Assembly: GCA_963969495.1 (NCBI GenBank)
Contig: OZ018321.1
Span: 130,421,120-130,485,119 of the forward strand
Direction of reading: 5' to 3'
Length of the DNA stretch: 64,000 bases
Source: Ceratothoa steindachneri
Lineage: Eukaryota > Arthropoda > Malacostraca > Isopoda > Cymothoidae
Part shown: one piece after another, positions 46,208 through 57,729 of the stretch
Position numbering within the stretch: the stretch's first letter is position 1
How the letters are laid out: every line of letters begins with the position of its first letter
Position numbers and translations under genes: made by a program
The notes under the pieces: model-generated
What the model saw: only the letters and a program-made list of their open reading frames with translations
What the model was told of the DNA's origin: nothing
Database searches by the model: none

Positions 46208-46960
46208 GTAATTGAAGAAGATTGTGAAAACGCACTTCCTGCTGCGAAATCCTTCCTTCAAAATCTGAGGGCGAGAGTCTTCATCACTCAACCACACTAT
46301 TTTTGGCTGCTTGTCACTCTGGTGGTAAAGAAAGAAATCCAACACTCATCTCCGGTAGCAACATTTGAGAACCGTTTCAGGCTATTTGGTTCGCTCTTCT
46401 GTTAGCAAATGGGGTATCCATCCAGCACACTTCACCCTCAGTCCTAGGTGTTTATAAATGATGTCATTTGCACTCCCATAACTGAACCAAAATCCAAAAA
46501 TAATAATCGAAGAGTAACAGTTGGATCTTTGGCCCCAACACGGACCGTATTTGCTTCAGTCACGGATGTCCAGGGGAGGCCAGACCGATCATCATCTTCC
46601 AGTTGATTTTTTTTCCGGCTGCAAAAGTTCGAATCCAGCGGGAAACAATTTCCACTGAGGGAGTAGACTCGGGAAAAAAACTTGCAATAATTCCCCTCTG
46701 ATATCCCTTGCTTTTTCACCAAGTTTCCACCTAGTAAACTTGTAGAACTTGCAACCTTCTTTGAGAAATCCATGTTTCCGGTTGGAGAGTGAAACCAAAA
46801 ATGACGCAATCGCAACGAGAAAATGTAACCCAGCCAAGCGGCGACAAGTTCAAACACGCCACAACAGGCAACACTCGATGCCATGCCCACGCTCCCCTCA
46901 CTCATGGTCTCTCTGCCACGAGTCCGACTGTCATTACTTTCTGATTAGCCCTGGTAATTT
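46208..46960 (-). pseudogene. Mariner transposase N-terminal half
   Basis: Minus-strand N-terminal helix-turn-helix region at about 46,905-46,444, ending in EDDDRSGLPWTSVTEANTVR and VGAKDPTVTLR. After a shift at about 46,340 comes TGDECWISFF, the first catalytic block, and at the end KCVFTIFFNY (KVMLTIFFDY-like). The sequence stops at the CR1 tail and continues at 44,447. Confidence 0.8.
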
Positions 46961-46984
46961 TGCAGTGTGACAAGGTGAAACATC

Positions 46985-47560
46985 ACGCTGAAAAATAGAG
47001 TTATTATCCCCAAATTGTCCCTGAATTTTTAAGGAAAAGGAGCTGATAAAACAGGTTTTGTTATCATTTTGACTTCATGCCGGTGTTCTTTGCCAAAATT
47101 GTCAGTGTTCCATTCCCTTGAATGAGAGAACCAGCTCCCAAGATAGAGGGTGTTCGGATGTTTCCCAGTATGCACAGCACAGGACTCGTGAAAGCGCTCC
47201 CTCTTCCCCTTCCTAACAAGTAAAATTCCAGAAGTGCCCAACAAGCGGAAGGGAGATCCATTAGACAATATCACTTTGCCCCAGTCTTTGACAGTCCATT
47301 TCTTATATTTCCTACAAAAATGGAGCATATCCGTAAGGTTGATTTTAGTGATATGAGGCTTTTTCGTAGCCATTTTCGGCTTGATATATTTGTCAAAAAG
47401 TCTCCGCGTCACTGTGCGAGCTGAAACGTTCACACATGCCTCTTTCTAAACGTGAGCAAGCTTGGCGCTGGAGGCAAATCGATCCTTGATTTGAGACCGT
47501 ACCAAGAATCGATATTGACGCTCATTTGGAGCTATAAGTCATTAATGATCCTAAAGATGC
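46985..47560 (-). pseudogene. Tc1-type transposase fragment
   Basis: The minus strand reads QYRFLVRSQIKDRFASSAKL, then VNVSARTVTRRLFDKYIKPK, ATKKPHITKINLTDMLHFCR, KYKKWTVKDWGKVILSNGSP and FRLLGTSG. This is the Tc1 order: helix-turn-helix, then the W..V.WSDES block. The first catalytic Asp (SDES) is Asn here (SNGS). Later parts (RFHESCAVHTGKHPNTLYLG) are decayed and the element ends at about 46,985 before the second Asp block. Confidence 0.85.
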
Positions 47561-47857
47561 TGCTCCTTGATGGAAATTCCTTGTATTTCAGCAACTTATG
47601 TGCAGAGCAACAATGGTTTTACGCTTTTCTTTGGAAAGAACTATTACAATTTCACATCATTCATATAACCCATATTTATCATCATTTTACCCTTTTGATT
47701 GAATAGTAAAGCTTGAGGGATTGGAACTTACCTCCTACAGGAACAGGACCAAAGCTCAATTTTGTATTTAAATATTAGAATAATTATTCTTATCATGTAA
47801 ATTTTAAAAACAAATTAAAAAAAATATATTAGTCTCGAAGCTTTGGTCCCTTTATAT
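47561..47857. other. No gene seen
   Basis: AT-rich spacer between the Tc1 fragment and the next mariner; the open frame at 47,452-47,706 is on the opposite strand of the Tc1 gene and is not credible. Confidence 0.5.
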
Positions 47858-48763
47858 ACGAGGGGCGGTCAATAAATTTTGCGAATCGGTAGGGCAAAAC
47901 AGAGGAAGGGGGATGGCTGATAGTGAGGGTGTTATGACAAGTAATGACAAGTTAGGGCCTGCAGCTGCACGCTTCTGCCTCGTCTATTTAAGAAGCGGTA
48001 GCTGATCGCAGATCGTCAGTCAAAAATTTTTCAACAATGGAGAAGGTTGAGCACCGCGCAGTGATCAACTTTTTGACCAAGGAAGGCAAGAAGTCAAAAG
48101 AGATCCATGAACGCATGGTTGCAGTGTACACCGACACCGTCCATTCCTATGCAACCATTGCTCGCTGGAATAGGGAGTTCCGCCAAGGTCGTGAGTCCCT
48201 TGCAGATGACCCCCGTCCAGGACGCCCGTCAGACGTGACCAACGAGGACAATGTGGCCCGTGTGGAGAGGATAATCCACGGAAATCGACGGGTGAAGGTC
48301 GAAGAGGTCGAGCGAGAACTTGGAATATCACATGGAAGTGTTATCAACGTCATCCACGACAATTTGGCCATGACCCTAGAAACTTCACGCCCCATGATCG
48401 ACTTCAACGTCATCAAAGTCCACAAGGCCAGAGTTACACCAGCTGCCCTGCGCGAGTGCGAATTCGAGGAGCTCAACCATCCCCCCTACAATCCAGATCC
48501 TGCCCCTAGCGACTACTTTTTATTCCGCCAGCTCAAGGCTGCACTGCGTGGACGCCAGTTTGGGGATGATGAAGATGTCTAGTTCGTCGTCCAGGAGTGA
48601 ATTGAAGAGCAGTGGGGAGATTCTGGTTGTTGGGAATTCGAAGCCTCAGGGACAAGTGGCGCAAATGCATTGAAGTCGAGGGTAGTTATATTGTTATATG
48701 ATAAAACACTTTTCCTATATTTTGTTTCCTTATATCCGAATTGCAAAACTTATTATCCCCCTC

Positions 48764-48765
<2 letters not shown>
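47858..48765 (+). mobile_element. Internally deleted mariner with both terminal repeats
   Basis: The left end ACGAGGGGCGGTCAATAAAT and the right end read inward ACGAGGGGGATAATAAGTTT are related over about 32 bp, both ending in TTTTGC.A..CGG-like sequence. TA flanks both ends. The 0.9-kb length and intact ends, with a gene missing its middle, describe a deletion derivative that could once have been moved by a full-length relative. Confidence 0.87.
48037..48582 (+). pseudogene. Mariner transposase with catalytic middle deleted
   Basis: The start at 48,037 (MEKVEHRAVINFLTKEGKKS) gives an open frame of 181 codons, unusually clean for this window. The N-terminal DNA-binding half (DDPRPGRPSDVTNEDNVARV, ELGISHGSVINVIHDN) runs to about residue 115. 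It then jumps through a short unrelated stretch to HKARVTPAALRECEFEELNH, PPYNPDPAPSDYFLF and LRGRQFGDDEDV. About 150 residues with the first two catalytic Asp blocks are missing; only the third Asp (PSDY) remains. After the stop the normal C-terminus is still readable out of frame. Confidence 0.9.

Positions 48766-48823
<58 letters not shown>
48765..48823. repeat. (TA)n microsatellite joined to mariner end
   Basis: About 58 bp of TA units beginning at the outer base of the mariner right end and followed at 48,826 by a Tc1-like terminal word (ATAGTTATGGGCACAGTTCT). Confidence 0.96.
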
Positions 48824-48828
<5 letters not shown>

Positions 48829-48870
48829 TAGTTATGGGCACAGTTCTGAGACAAATATATATATTTTTTC

Positions 48871-50244
<1,374 letters not shown>

Positions 50245-50454
50245 AAATAAATTAATAGGTTTCATTAGAATAGCAGCTCATAATTAAATTTGACTGGATT
50301 TTTTTCACTCTGCCATCTTGGGGAAGTCGCTGATTGGTTTGAGGTCATACGGGCTCGCCCACCTATCTCAATTTTCACTCCGCCCTTTTCATGACATTAG
50401 GCAACTTTGGGGGTTAGGGAAATATTATCTAGTTGGATTTAAAGATTTTATAAT

Positions 50455-50612
50455 CTGATTTTAGTAAGTGAGATATGTCGAGACATTGTTTCTAAAACAA
50501 ATGTCCCTTCTATTCCAGTTAATCTTTACTGATCTTATATCTAGTTTTAGTAAATAAAATAAAGCTAGTCATTGTTTCTGAGACGAAGGTCCCTTTTATT
50601 CCACATCAGTAA
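50455..50612. repeat. Two-copy tandem duplication, period about 85 bp
   Basis: TTTTAGTAA...CATTGTTTCTAAAAC.AA..TCCCTTCTATTCCA at 50,460-50,517 recurs with substitutions at 50,543-50,602. Confidence 0.65.
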
Positions 50613-50728
50613 TTATAGGAGGATTAATCAAAGATTATATGTCTAGACCAAGTGAAAGAAGTTTGACAGATACTGATTTTCGAGTGAAATAGTTGAAAAT
50701 AATTATTATAAGTGTTAATGAGGGATAT

Positions 50729-50745
50729 TTATATATATATATATA

Positions 50746-50804
<59 letters not shown>
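50729..50804. repeat. (TA)n microsatellite
   Basis: About 76 bp of AT units with a TTTTT interruption. Confidence 0.96.
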
Positions 50805-50807
<3 letters not shown>

Positions 50808-51183
50808 AGTGAAACCACTGTATAGGAGCATAGAATTTACTTCCGTAAAAGAAAAATTGTAGAATCAATACTAATAGGAGAAATTCCCAATTTTAATCTT
50901 TCGGATGGCCAATTTGAATGTAGCTCCTATTCCCAGAACCTAATTGTGTATGAGTACCTGTGTAGCACGCTCGAGTTCTTTGTGTGTATCTTTCCATGTT
51001 GAGCATTGAGTGAACACAGTTGATGTATGAATTTATTATCCACTTTTATAACGTTCGAGGCATTCGCTTTTGGCATTATTTCCTATACAAAGCTCGCTAC
51101 TCAGCCATTTTTGATGACCAGAGCGAACATTGGATTACCAAGATGTGAAAAGGCTGAATTATTCTAAATAAGATATCAGACCA
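50805..51183. other. No gene seen
   Basis: Spacer up to the LTR boundary at 51,184; no recognisable content. Confidence 0.5.
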
Positions 51184-52117
51184 TGTCGTGGTATGACATT
51201 ACATTATATCAATATCATATTATATCTATCAGGGAGGTACCAATAACCTGAAAGAGAACCGACAAAAGGGAAGGAAAACCTCGAGCTCAGACGGGCTGAG
51301 TAGCGAGAGAGTGCAACGAGGTCAGGTAAATTATGGTCAATTGCAAAGCTCAAGGTTATTTAAAGAGGCATTTACAAATATATAATTTTATTTACACATA
51401 AATAATGAGAGAATTGATGGATAAAATTACCTCAGAGAATTAATGGGCAAAATCACATCAGTAAATGAAAGGGGGAATTGTAGTTATAAATCAGTCTATG
51501 AAGTTAGAACTTAAGGTATTCCCGGAGGAGACTATTCAAATGGAATGGGGGGAATTAACTCAATTGGGTTACTAAAATGGGGAGAGGGGTTGGCTTACGG
51601 ATGTCTTCTGCACTTGAGGTGAGGCCGCTCGGACTTCAAAGCGGGAGGCTACCCGAAATGAGGAGGGCTTCGACAGGAGTTGATGAAAGAAGTCGGGAAA
51701 ATCACTCGGGGCGATCGTTCAGTGGAATTACCTCCTGGCTGGGGCTAATTCCAAATACACAAAATAGTCCAGCTGTCACTTTGCTTCGCTGCTAGCACTT
51801 GACTTGGAACCATGGGGAAAACTTCTGGGTTCTGGGCGAGACTTCTCAACTCTGTGTCTCTTCCGGGGAGTCGAGCGTTTTTTATGGCCGAGGATCTCCC
51901 CGGAGTTGCTGGTTAGCGGGAAACAGCTCTACTCTCGAATCTTCTTGCAGAGCTATTTTAGCCCGCATAAAGGTGAATCGTGGGGGACTTGATTCGAGGC
52001 TCCTGCTTGTGGAAGGGGGAGGGGGTAGGCTTACCACTTTAGGCTTATCCGGGCCTTCTGCTGCACATGGTAGTTCCTTTCTGCTAAAGATCTTCCACGT
52101 GGGGATTCCCTCACACA
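51184..52117 (-). repeat. Gypsy LTR (copy B), 3' LTR of copy 3
   Basis: In element orientation it runs from TGTGTGAGGGAATCC at 52,117 to CATACCACGACA at 51,184, so it has the TG...CA ends of LTRs. It shares with LTR C the words GGACTTCAAAGCGGGAGG and ACCCGAAATGAGGAGGGC, which LTRs A and D lack, so B and C look like a pair. Relative to C it has lost about 70 bp near 51,650. Confidence 0.82.
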
Positions 52118-52132
52118 TCTCCCACCCGAAAG
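52118..52132 (-). promoter_or_regulatory. Polypurine tract of gypsy copy 3
   Basis: On the minus strand CTTTCGGGTGGGAGA directly precedes the TGTGTG start of the 3' LTR. A purine-rich run in this position primes plus-strand DNA synthesis in LTR retrotransposons; it also fixes the orientation of the element. Confidence 0.68.
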
Positions 52133-52530
52133 ACGATGCTTTACAGAGCAGTTGCGTAGGAAAGGATCATCCCAACCCGTCAAACTACAATTATCAAAGG
52201 TCTAGGGAAATTCTGACCTGCTATGACACGTGTACACACACAAAAAAAAACGTAAATCTGAGTTCAGTGAAGAATTTACGGACATAAGCCTTAAACAGGT
52301 CGATTATAGAGAATTTAACTAATACAATTTTAAACAAAAGAGAAATCACAAGAGAACATTGGCGACATTTCAGTGGAACCACAACAAAAAAGGATACAAT
52401 TAAATGAAGGCATAAATATGAGGCAAAAATGTCTTAACAATTTAGTGGACCAAAAATAATCATAATTAGGAACATTAATGAGATAATATATAGACAATTC
52501 ACGTGGAAAACGTTCGATCCCGTCGAAGTA
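52133..52530. other. No coding similarity between integrase tail and 3' LTR
   Basis: RT and RNase H would be expected here in an element with the copy 1 order, but none is seen in about 400 bp. Confidence 0.55.
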
Positions 52531-52960
52531 TGGATGAGGTAGTCTACGGGTTCTCTAGCCTCGAGGACGGGTTAGAGTCCCTTTCATTGGCTAAGGATTT
52601 TGTTGCTTGCCGTGGGAAGTAAGTAGCACCAGTACCTTCGTGCCAGGCTTGAATTTCCGTTCTCGTGACTTAAGGTCCAATTAGGTCTCAAACCTCTCAA
52701 TAAGTCCTTCTTCACGGGATACGAGACTCGTTTGTCACCTCGGGTGGCCTCACGCTCGAGGGCTTTAGTTTTCTCCCAAAGGGGGGGGGGGAGTTGCGCA
52801 CTCCTTCCGGGCGCGGGAAAACTTATCGCTCCGGAGGGCTTGGAACTCCGGGTCGATAGGGGTTTTCAGGGGAACAGGTGCACGGGATCCCAGGGCTGCC
52901 TGTGTACGGGTAATCACGGGATGGGCCACTGGATGGTCGTGAATTACGAGTTCTGACCGA
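52530..52960 (-). pseudogene. Gypsy integrase remnants (copy 3)
   Basis: From high to low: FSRARKECATPPPPLGEN at 52,820-52,765 resembles the pre-integrase stretch FAKGQRECESPRPLWTK of copy 1. Immediately after it comes the integrase tail: SRERKFKPGTKVLVLLTSHG-like, WKG, REPVDYLIHTSTGSNVFHVN. The whole zinc finger and catalytic core between them are deleted. Confidence 0.75.
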
Positions 52961-54186
52961 ATAAAACGAAGCAGAACTGGATTGTGGCCGCTACCACTTC
53001 GGTCCAACTCGACATATAGTCACACTCGATGTGACAACGAATTACTAGGAAACGACTGGCCCGGCCAAGGTAGTCGTGGACCACGGCAAATTTCTTGTGG
53101 TCTGGCCCAACAGGGGGAAGTAGGTCTTCAGACACTATAATGCAGGTGCACCCGGTGTCACGGACGAGGTTGGATACTCGGCGACCGTTCACAGTTCCGT
53201 TCTCGAACTTCAATCCACCAGGGTTGTTCTCATTAAAGATAAAATTTACCTGATGGACCGGGTCTTTGGCGTGCGAGGGAGGTTCGCGAATCTTCTGAGG
53301 CGACGGAGGAGGATCAGGGGCGGCCCAGATTTGGTGTACTTGGTGGGACTGAGAGTTTGCGAATCGGGAGTTTATAGGACAGTTCGTGCGGTAATGGCCG
53401 GGAACTCCGCAGGTGTAGCAGACGATCAGGTTCTTTTGGTACGGCACAACCGGGGAAGAAGAAACTAGGGGCTTAACGTCTTGGTGTCCCGATGGATGGA
53501 AATTTCTCGGCTTCGAGGGACTAGGAGCTTTGGTAAATCTTGGAACCAATTTAGGGGGGTCTTAGGGCATAAAATTTAGTTTTGGGGGGGGGGGCGATTG
53601 GGGAGCCTTTTTAACATCCTTAGGGTATAAATCGTGATTACCCGCGTAGATATCGGCCTCTTCCAAGCACTCCTTGAAAGTGGCGCAACGTTTATCTTTA
53701 ATGAAGACGCGAATTTCGGGAGCCACGGCAGCTAAAAGCTGATCCCTAAGGAAGAAGTCCAGAAGGGACTCGTAGACCTGGAGAATTTTGCACGCATTCA
53801 GCCAACACTGAAGGTTTCTTTGGAGGATGTACCCGTGTTGTCAAAATGTTTGGCCAGGGCGGATCCTTTCCTGGCGGAATTGGGAGCGGTAGAATTCGCT
53901 ATTCATATGAACAGCGGCTAACAATTCGGACTTTAACGTGGAATAGACCAAAGTTGCTTCCGGGGGAAGGGATACGAAGATATCCCCTAACTTAGCCTTT
54001 AGGAGGGGAAGTAAGCAAGCAACGCCATCATTTTCGAGATCCCATCTATTGAGCTAAAAGATTCTCTCAAAATGGGTCAAAAATGACCCAAAGTCCTCTC
54101 CATCATTAAAAGCGGAAAGGTGGACTGAAGGAGTTTTGGAAATTTCAGCCCGGGAACCGATGGAATGAGAATCCATTTGATTTCGG
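52944..54186 (-). pseudogene. Gypsy gag zinc knuckle and protease (copy 3)
   Basis: The open stretch 53,549-52,944 carries a clean CCHC knuckle, CYTCGVPGHYRTNCP, at about 53,425-53,380. It then has HQVNFIFNENNPGGLKFENG, TVNGRRVSN and VRDTGCTCIIVSEDLLPP with an intact DTG at about 53,155. The fold continues to YLGRASRFLVIRCHIECDYM. Upstream (54,150-53,560) gag capsid-like sequence reads with shifts (VACLLPLL, FIKDKRCATFKECLEEADIY, AGNHDLYPKDVKKA). The protease cleaves the polyprotein. This is the best preserved protease of the three copies. Confidence 0.85.
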
Positions 54187-54193
54187 CTCATTT

Positions 54194-54562
54194 CTAACTC
54201 ATGCTACCTAATTTGTTCACGTTCATCCATCTCCATTTTTCCTTCTCCATCTCCATTTTGTTCTTCTCCCTCTCCATTTCCATCTTCAGTTTGTTCTCCT
54301 CCATCTCCATCTTCAGTTTGTTCTCCTCCATCACCATCTTCAGTTTGTTCTCCTCCATCTCCATCTTCAGTTTGTTCTTCTCCACCTCCAATTCCCTTCG
54401 CTCTGCCCGTTCGTTCCTCTCATCTTCCTGTACGTAATTTAGCAGGTCTTTGCCCGAAATACCTAACATTTCACCCTGACTCTTGAATTTTTCGAAGGAT
54501 GACATTTTTACGCAGTTAACTGAGGGAACACTGATACGCGAACGAGCTAGGACACTACCCAA
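54194..54562 (-). pseudogene. Gypsy gag N-terminus with coiled-coil repeats (copy 3)
   Basis: The frame opens at 54,562; the conserved start is the internal Met at 54,505 (MSSFEKFKSQGEMLGISGKD), the same as copy 2. It is followed by LLNYVQEDERNERAERRELE and four 9-residue repeats of the form NKLKMEMEE (27-bp units at about 54,268-54,385), predicted to be a charged coiled coil. The reading frame is intact for 122 codons. Confidence 0.82.
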
Positions 54563-54960
54563 GCGAAACGAATACTTGAATATTCGTGAAGGCCTTGATC
54601 ACAAAAAAAATAAGATACAGCTACCTACCTCTGCTGTTTCTGAGCCGGAAAAAAAATTAAAATGGTCCTACCGGAATTAGGACACCAAAGACCATAACTC
54701 TTTTGGTTTAATAACCAGGAGAGTCTCCAAAATTCGAAAACAATAAAAAAAAAGAATTACCTGGGATCCAACACGAAATCTAAATAGATTAAGTTCCACT
54801 GCTCTTCAAATAACTTGAACTTGCCTTCTGCCAGTACAATACAAAAATTAAAATAAAAGGGATGTACGTGAATAACAAAGGAACTTCTAATGTCGAAATT
54901 AAAATGACACGGGGTCGTAAAACCCCCAACACACTTGACATCAGATTTATATAATACGTA

Positions 54961-54966
<6 letters not shown>
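54563..54966. other. Gypsy leader region, no gene
   Basis: Between gag and the 5' LTR. No primer-binding site could be fixed because the base next to the LTR is (TA)n. Confidence 0.5.

Positions 54967-55040
<74 letters not shown>
54967..55040. repeat. (TA)n microsatellite at the LTR-leader boundary
   Basis: About 74 bp of TA units ending exactly where LTR C begins (TGTCGTGG at 55,041). Confidence 0.97.
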
Positions 55041-55044
<4 letters not shown>

Positions 55045-55902
55045 GTGGTATGACATTACATTATATCAATACCATATTATATCTATCAGGGAGGTACCAA
55101 TAACTTGAAAGCGAACCGACAAAAGGGACGGAAAACCTCGAGTTCAGACGGGCTGAGTAGCGAGAGAGTGCCGCGAGGTCAGGTAAATTATGGACAATGG
55201 CAAAGCTCAAGGTTATTTAAAGAGGCATTACAAAAATGTAATTTTATTTACACAAAAATAATGAGAGAATTGATGGGTAAAATTACCTCAGAGAATTAAC
55301 AGGCAAAATTACATTAGTAAATGAAAGGGGCAATTGTAATTATAAATCAGGCTATGAAGTTAGAACTTAGGGTATTCCCGGAGGAGACTATTCAAATGGG
55401 GGGGGGGATTAACTCAATTGAGTTACTAAAAGGGGAAGAGGGGTTGGCTTACGGATGTCTTCTGCACTTGAGGTGAGGCCGCTTGGACTTCAAAGCGGGA
55501 GGTTGGAGTGATGACGGTTCTCTAAAAGCAAGGGGGGTGGGGTAACTTCCGGTCCAGGAGAGAGTATTTCGGCTACCCGAAATGAGGAGGGCTTCGACAG
55601 GAGTTGATGAAAGAAGTCGGGAAAATCACTCGGAGCGATCGTTCAGTTGAATTACCTCCTGGCTGGGGCTAATTCCAAATACACAAAATAGTCCAGCTGT
55701 CACTTTGCTTCGTTGCTAGCACTTGACTTGGAACCATGGGGAAATCTTCTGGGTTCTGGGCGAGACTTGTCAACTCTGTGTCTCTTCCGGGAAGTCGAGC
55801 GTTATTTATGTCTAAGGCTCTTCCCGGAGTTGGGGGTTAGCGGGAAACAGCTCTACTCTCGAAGGGCCTCGAATCTTCTTGCAGAGCTATTTTAGCTCTG
55901 CA
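55041..55902 (-). repeat. Gypsy LTR (copy C), truncated
   Basis: Shares the terminal TGTCGTGGTATGACATTACA and the B-specific words. It ends after CGAATCTTCTTGCAGAGC near 55,895, about 150 bp short of the LTR end, where LTR D begins. Confidence 0.85.
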
Positions 55903-56701
55903 AAAATTACATCAGATGCACGAGGGGGGTGATTGTAGTTATGATTTAGACTATAAAGTTAAATTGATGTGTTACGGGAGGTGACTATACAAATGGGGGG
56001 GGGGCTTAACGCAAATGGGTTACTGAAGGAGAAGAGGGGTTGGCCTACGGAAGATTCCGGGTGAAACGTCAGGGTAAGGCTTCACGGATGTATTCTCCAC
56101 GTGAGGCGAGGCCGCTCGGAGCTTTGGAGCGGGAATTTAAAGTGATGTCGGTTCTCCAAAAAAGGATGGGGGGCAGTAACGTCCGGTCCAGCGGAGAGTA
56201 TTTCGGCCACCTGAAAACGAGGGGCGAACGATGAGGGCTTCGACAGGAGTTGATGGGTGAAGTCGGAAAAATCGCTCGGTAGCGATCGTTAAATGGAATT
56301 ACCTCACTGGCTGGGGCTAATTCCAATACAAAAATAGTTCAGCTGTCACTTTGCTTGGTTGTTAGCACCTGACTTGGAACTAGGGAGAATCTTCTTGAGT
56401 CCGGGCGAGACTTCTCAACTCTGTGTCGGTTTCATGGGAAACGAGCAATATATATGTCTAAGGCTCTCCACGTGGGGGGGAGAGGGACAGCTTTACTCTC
56501 AAATGGCCTCGAATCTTCTTGCCGAGACTATTCTAGCCCGTGTAAAGATGGACCGTGGTGGACGCGGTTCGAGGCTACCGCTTGTGGAAGGCGGGGGGGG
56601 GGGGGGGTAGGCTTACCAATTTTTAAGCCTAACAGAATCTTCTCCAGCACATGGAACTTCCGTGCTGAAAATGAAATTCCACGTGGAATTCCTCCACAAC
56701 A
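55903..56701 (-). repeat. Gypsy LTR (copy D), lacking its gag-proximal quarter
   Basis: Starts inside the LTR (AAAATTACATCAG, equivalent to about 29,240 of LTR A) and runs to the terminus at 56,701 (CCACAACA). It resembles LTR A more than B or C (GGTCCAG.GGAGAGTATTTCGG and CGAGG.GCGAAC words). Confidence 0.82.
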
Positions 56702-56841
56702 AGAATATGGAACCATTAACAAAGATGGAGTGGAGATCCTGTGGCGAGATAAGCGATATTCTCGAACATATCACCGTTTCTTAGTTCATCGTATCGTTTA
56801 CAAAGTAAGTAACTTTCTTATGGTTTGTAACTTGTTTTGTT

Positions 56842-57075
56842 TAAAGTCAACGTGGTTAGAATGATTTATTTTACATTTAAATTCAAATATGCACACCTTT
56901 CTACAGATTAATAAATCTAAAAAAAACATAAACCAAATTAATCTGAATTATTTTATTTATATCTATTATTCAAAGTCGTTAGAATGATTTAATTTACATT
57001 TAAATTCAAATATGAATACATCTAAAATATACAAAATCAAAGTAATCTGAATTATTTTATTGGTATTTATTATTT
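56842..57075. repeat. Two-copy tandem duplication, period about 123 bp
   Basis: GTTAGAATGATTTA.TTTACATTTAAATTCAAATATG occurs at 56,855 and 56,978; both units also share AATCTGAATTATTTTATT near their ends. Confidence 0.8.
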
Positions 57076-57608
57076 ACTTGATACTAAGAAGATTACATTA
57101 TTGCATATAATATATACAATATATTAGATAGACTATATATTACACATTTCCAACTAACAATGAAATTTATTGAGTGTATATTATCAATTTTCATTATATT
57201 CTACAAGTCTTCCTTAATACGATCTCTTTGTTTCTTTGATCAGTATAAGAATCAAATTGTTCCATAAAAGCTCGATATGATTTAGCATTTGTCATCAGAT
57301 GAATAAAATAAACACAAAACAAACCGCATGAGTCTGAAAATTACTCTGAACTGGCTGACCATAACAATTTCATTCATTTTTACTGAGTTTTTATGAATAT
57401 AAACATCTTTCTGGAACCACTGCGACCCAGGTGAGGGCTGCGGTCGAGGTTAATCACATAAGCTGCTGGTAATATTAAAGGCAGACGTGGATTAATGTAT
57501 CTCGCAAAACATACATGACAAACTAGTTTCGTAGTTTTATTTCAATATAATAGTTATATGTCTATTGCATTCATTTTATTAGGAATAAACCAATACCTTA
57601 CTAGACTT
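57076..57608. other. No gene seen
   Basis: AT-rich spacer with no recognisable coding content. Confidence 0.5.

Positions 57609-57729
<121 letters not shown>

Larger units (their letters stand above)
44448..46208 (+). mobile_element. CR1-type non-LTR retrotransposon (copy 2), inserted in a mariner
   Basis: 5'-truncated element carrying the RT and C-terminal domain, a 3' untranslated region with a 41-bp duplicated word (TGTATATTGTAGATGCATG at about 46,041 and 46,082), and a short (ATGTT)n tail at about 46,193-46,208, the usual form of a CR1 3' end. It lies between the two halves of a minus-strand mariner transposase. Confidence 0.83.
51184..56701 (-). mobile_element. Ty3/gypsy element copy 3 with LTRs, large internal deletion
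   Basis: 3' LTR 51,184-52,117; polypurine tract just inside it; integrase tail, protease and gag at 52,530-54,562; and a 5' LTR region at 55,041-56,701 made of two overlapping LTR pieces. RT, RNase H and most of integrase are missing. A (TA)n array lies between gag and the 5' LTR where the primer-binding site should be. Confidence 0.8.
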
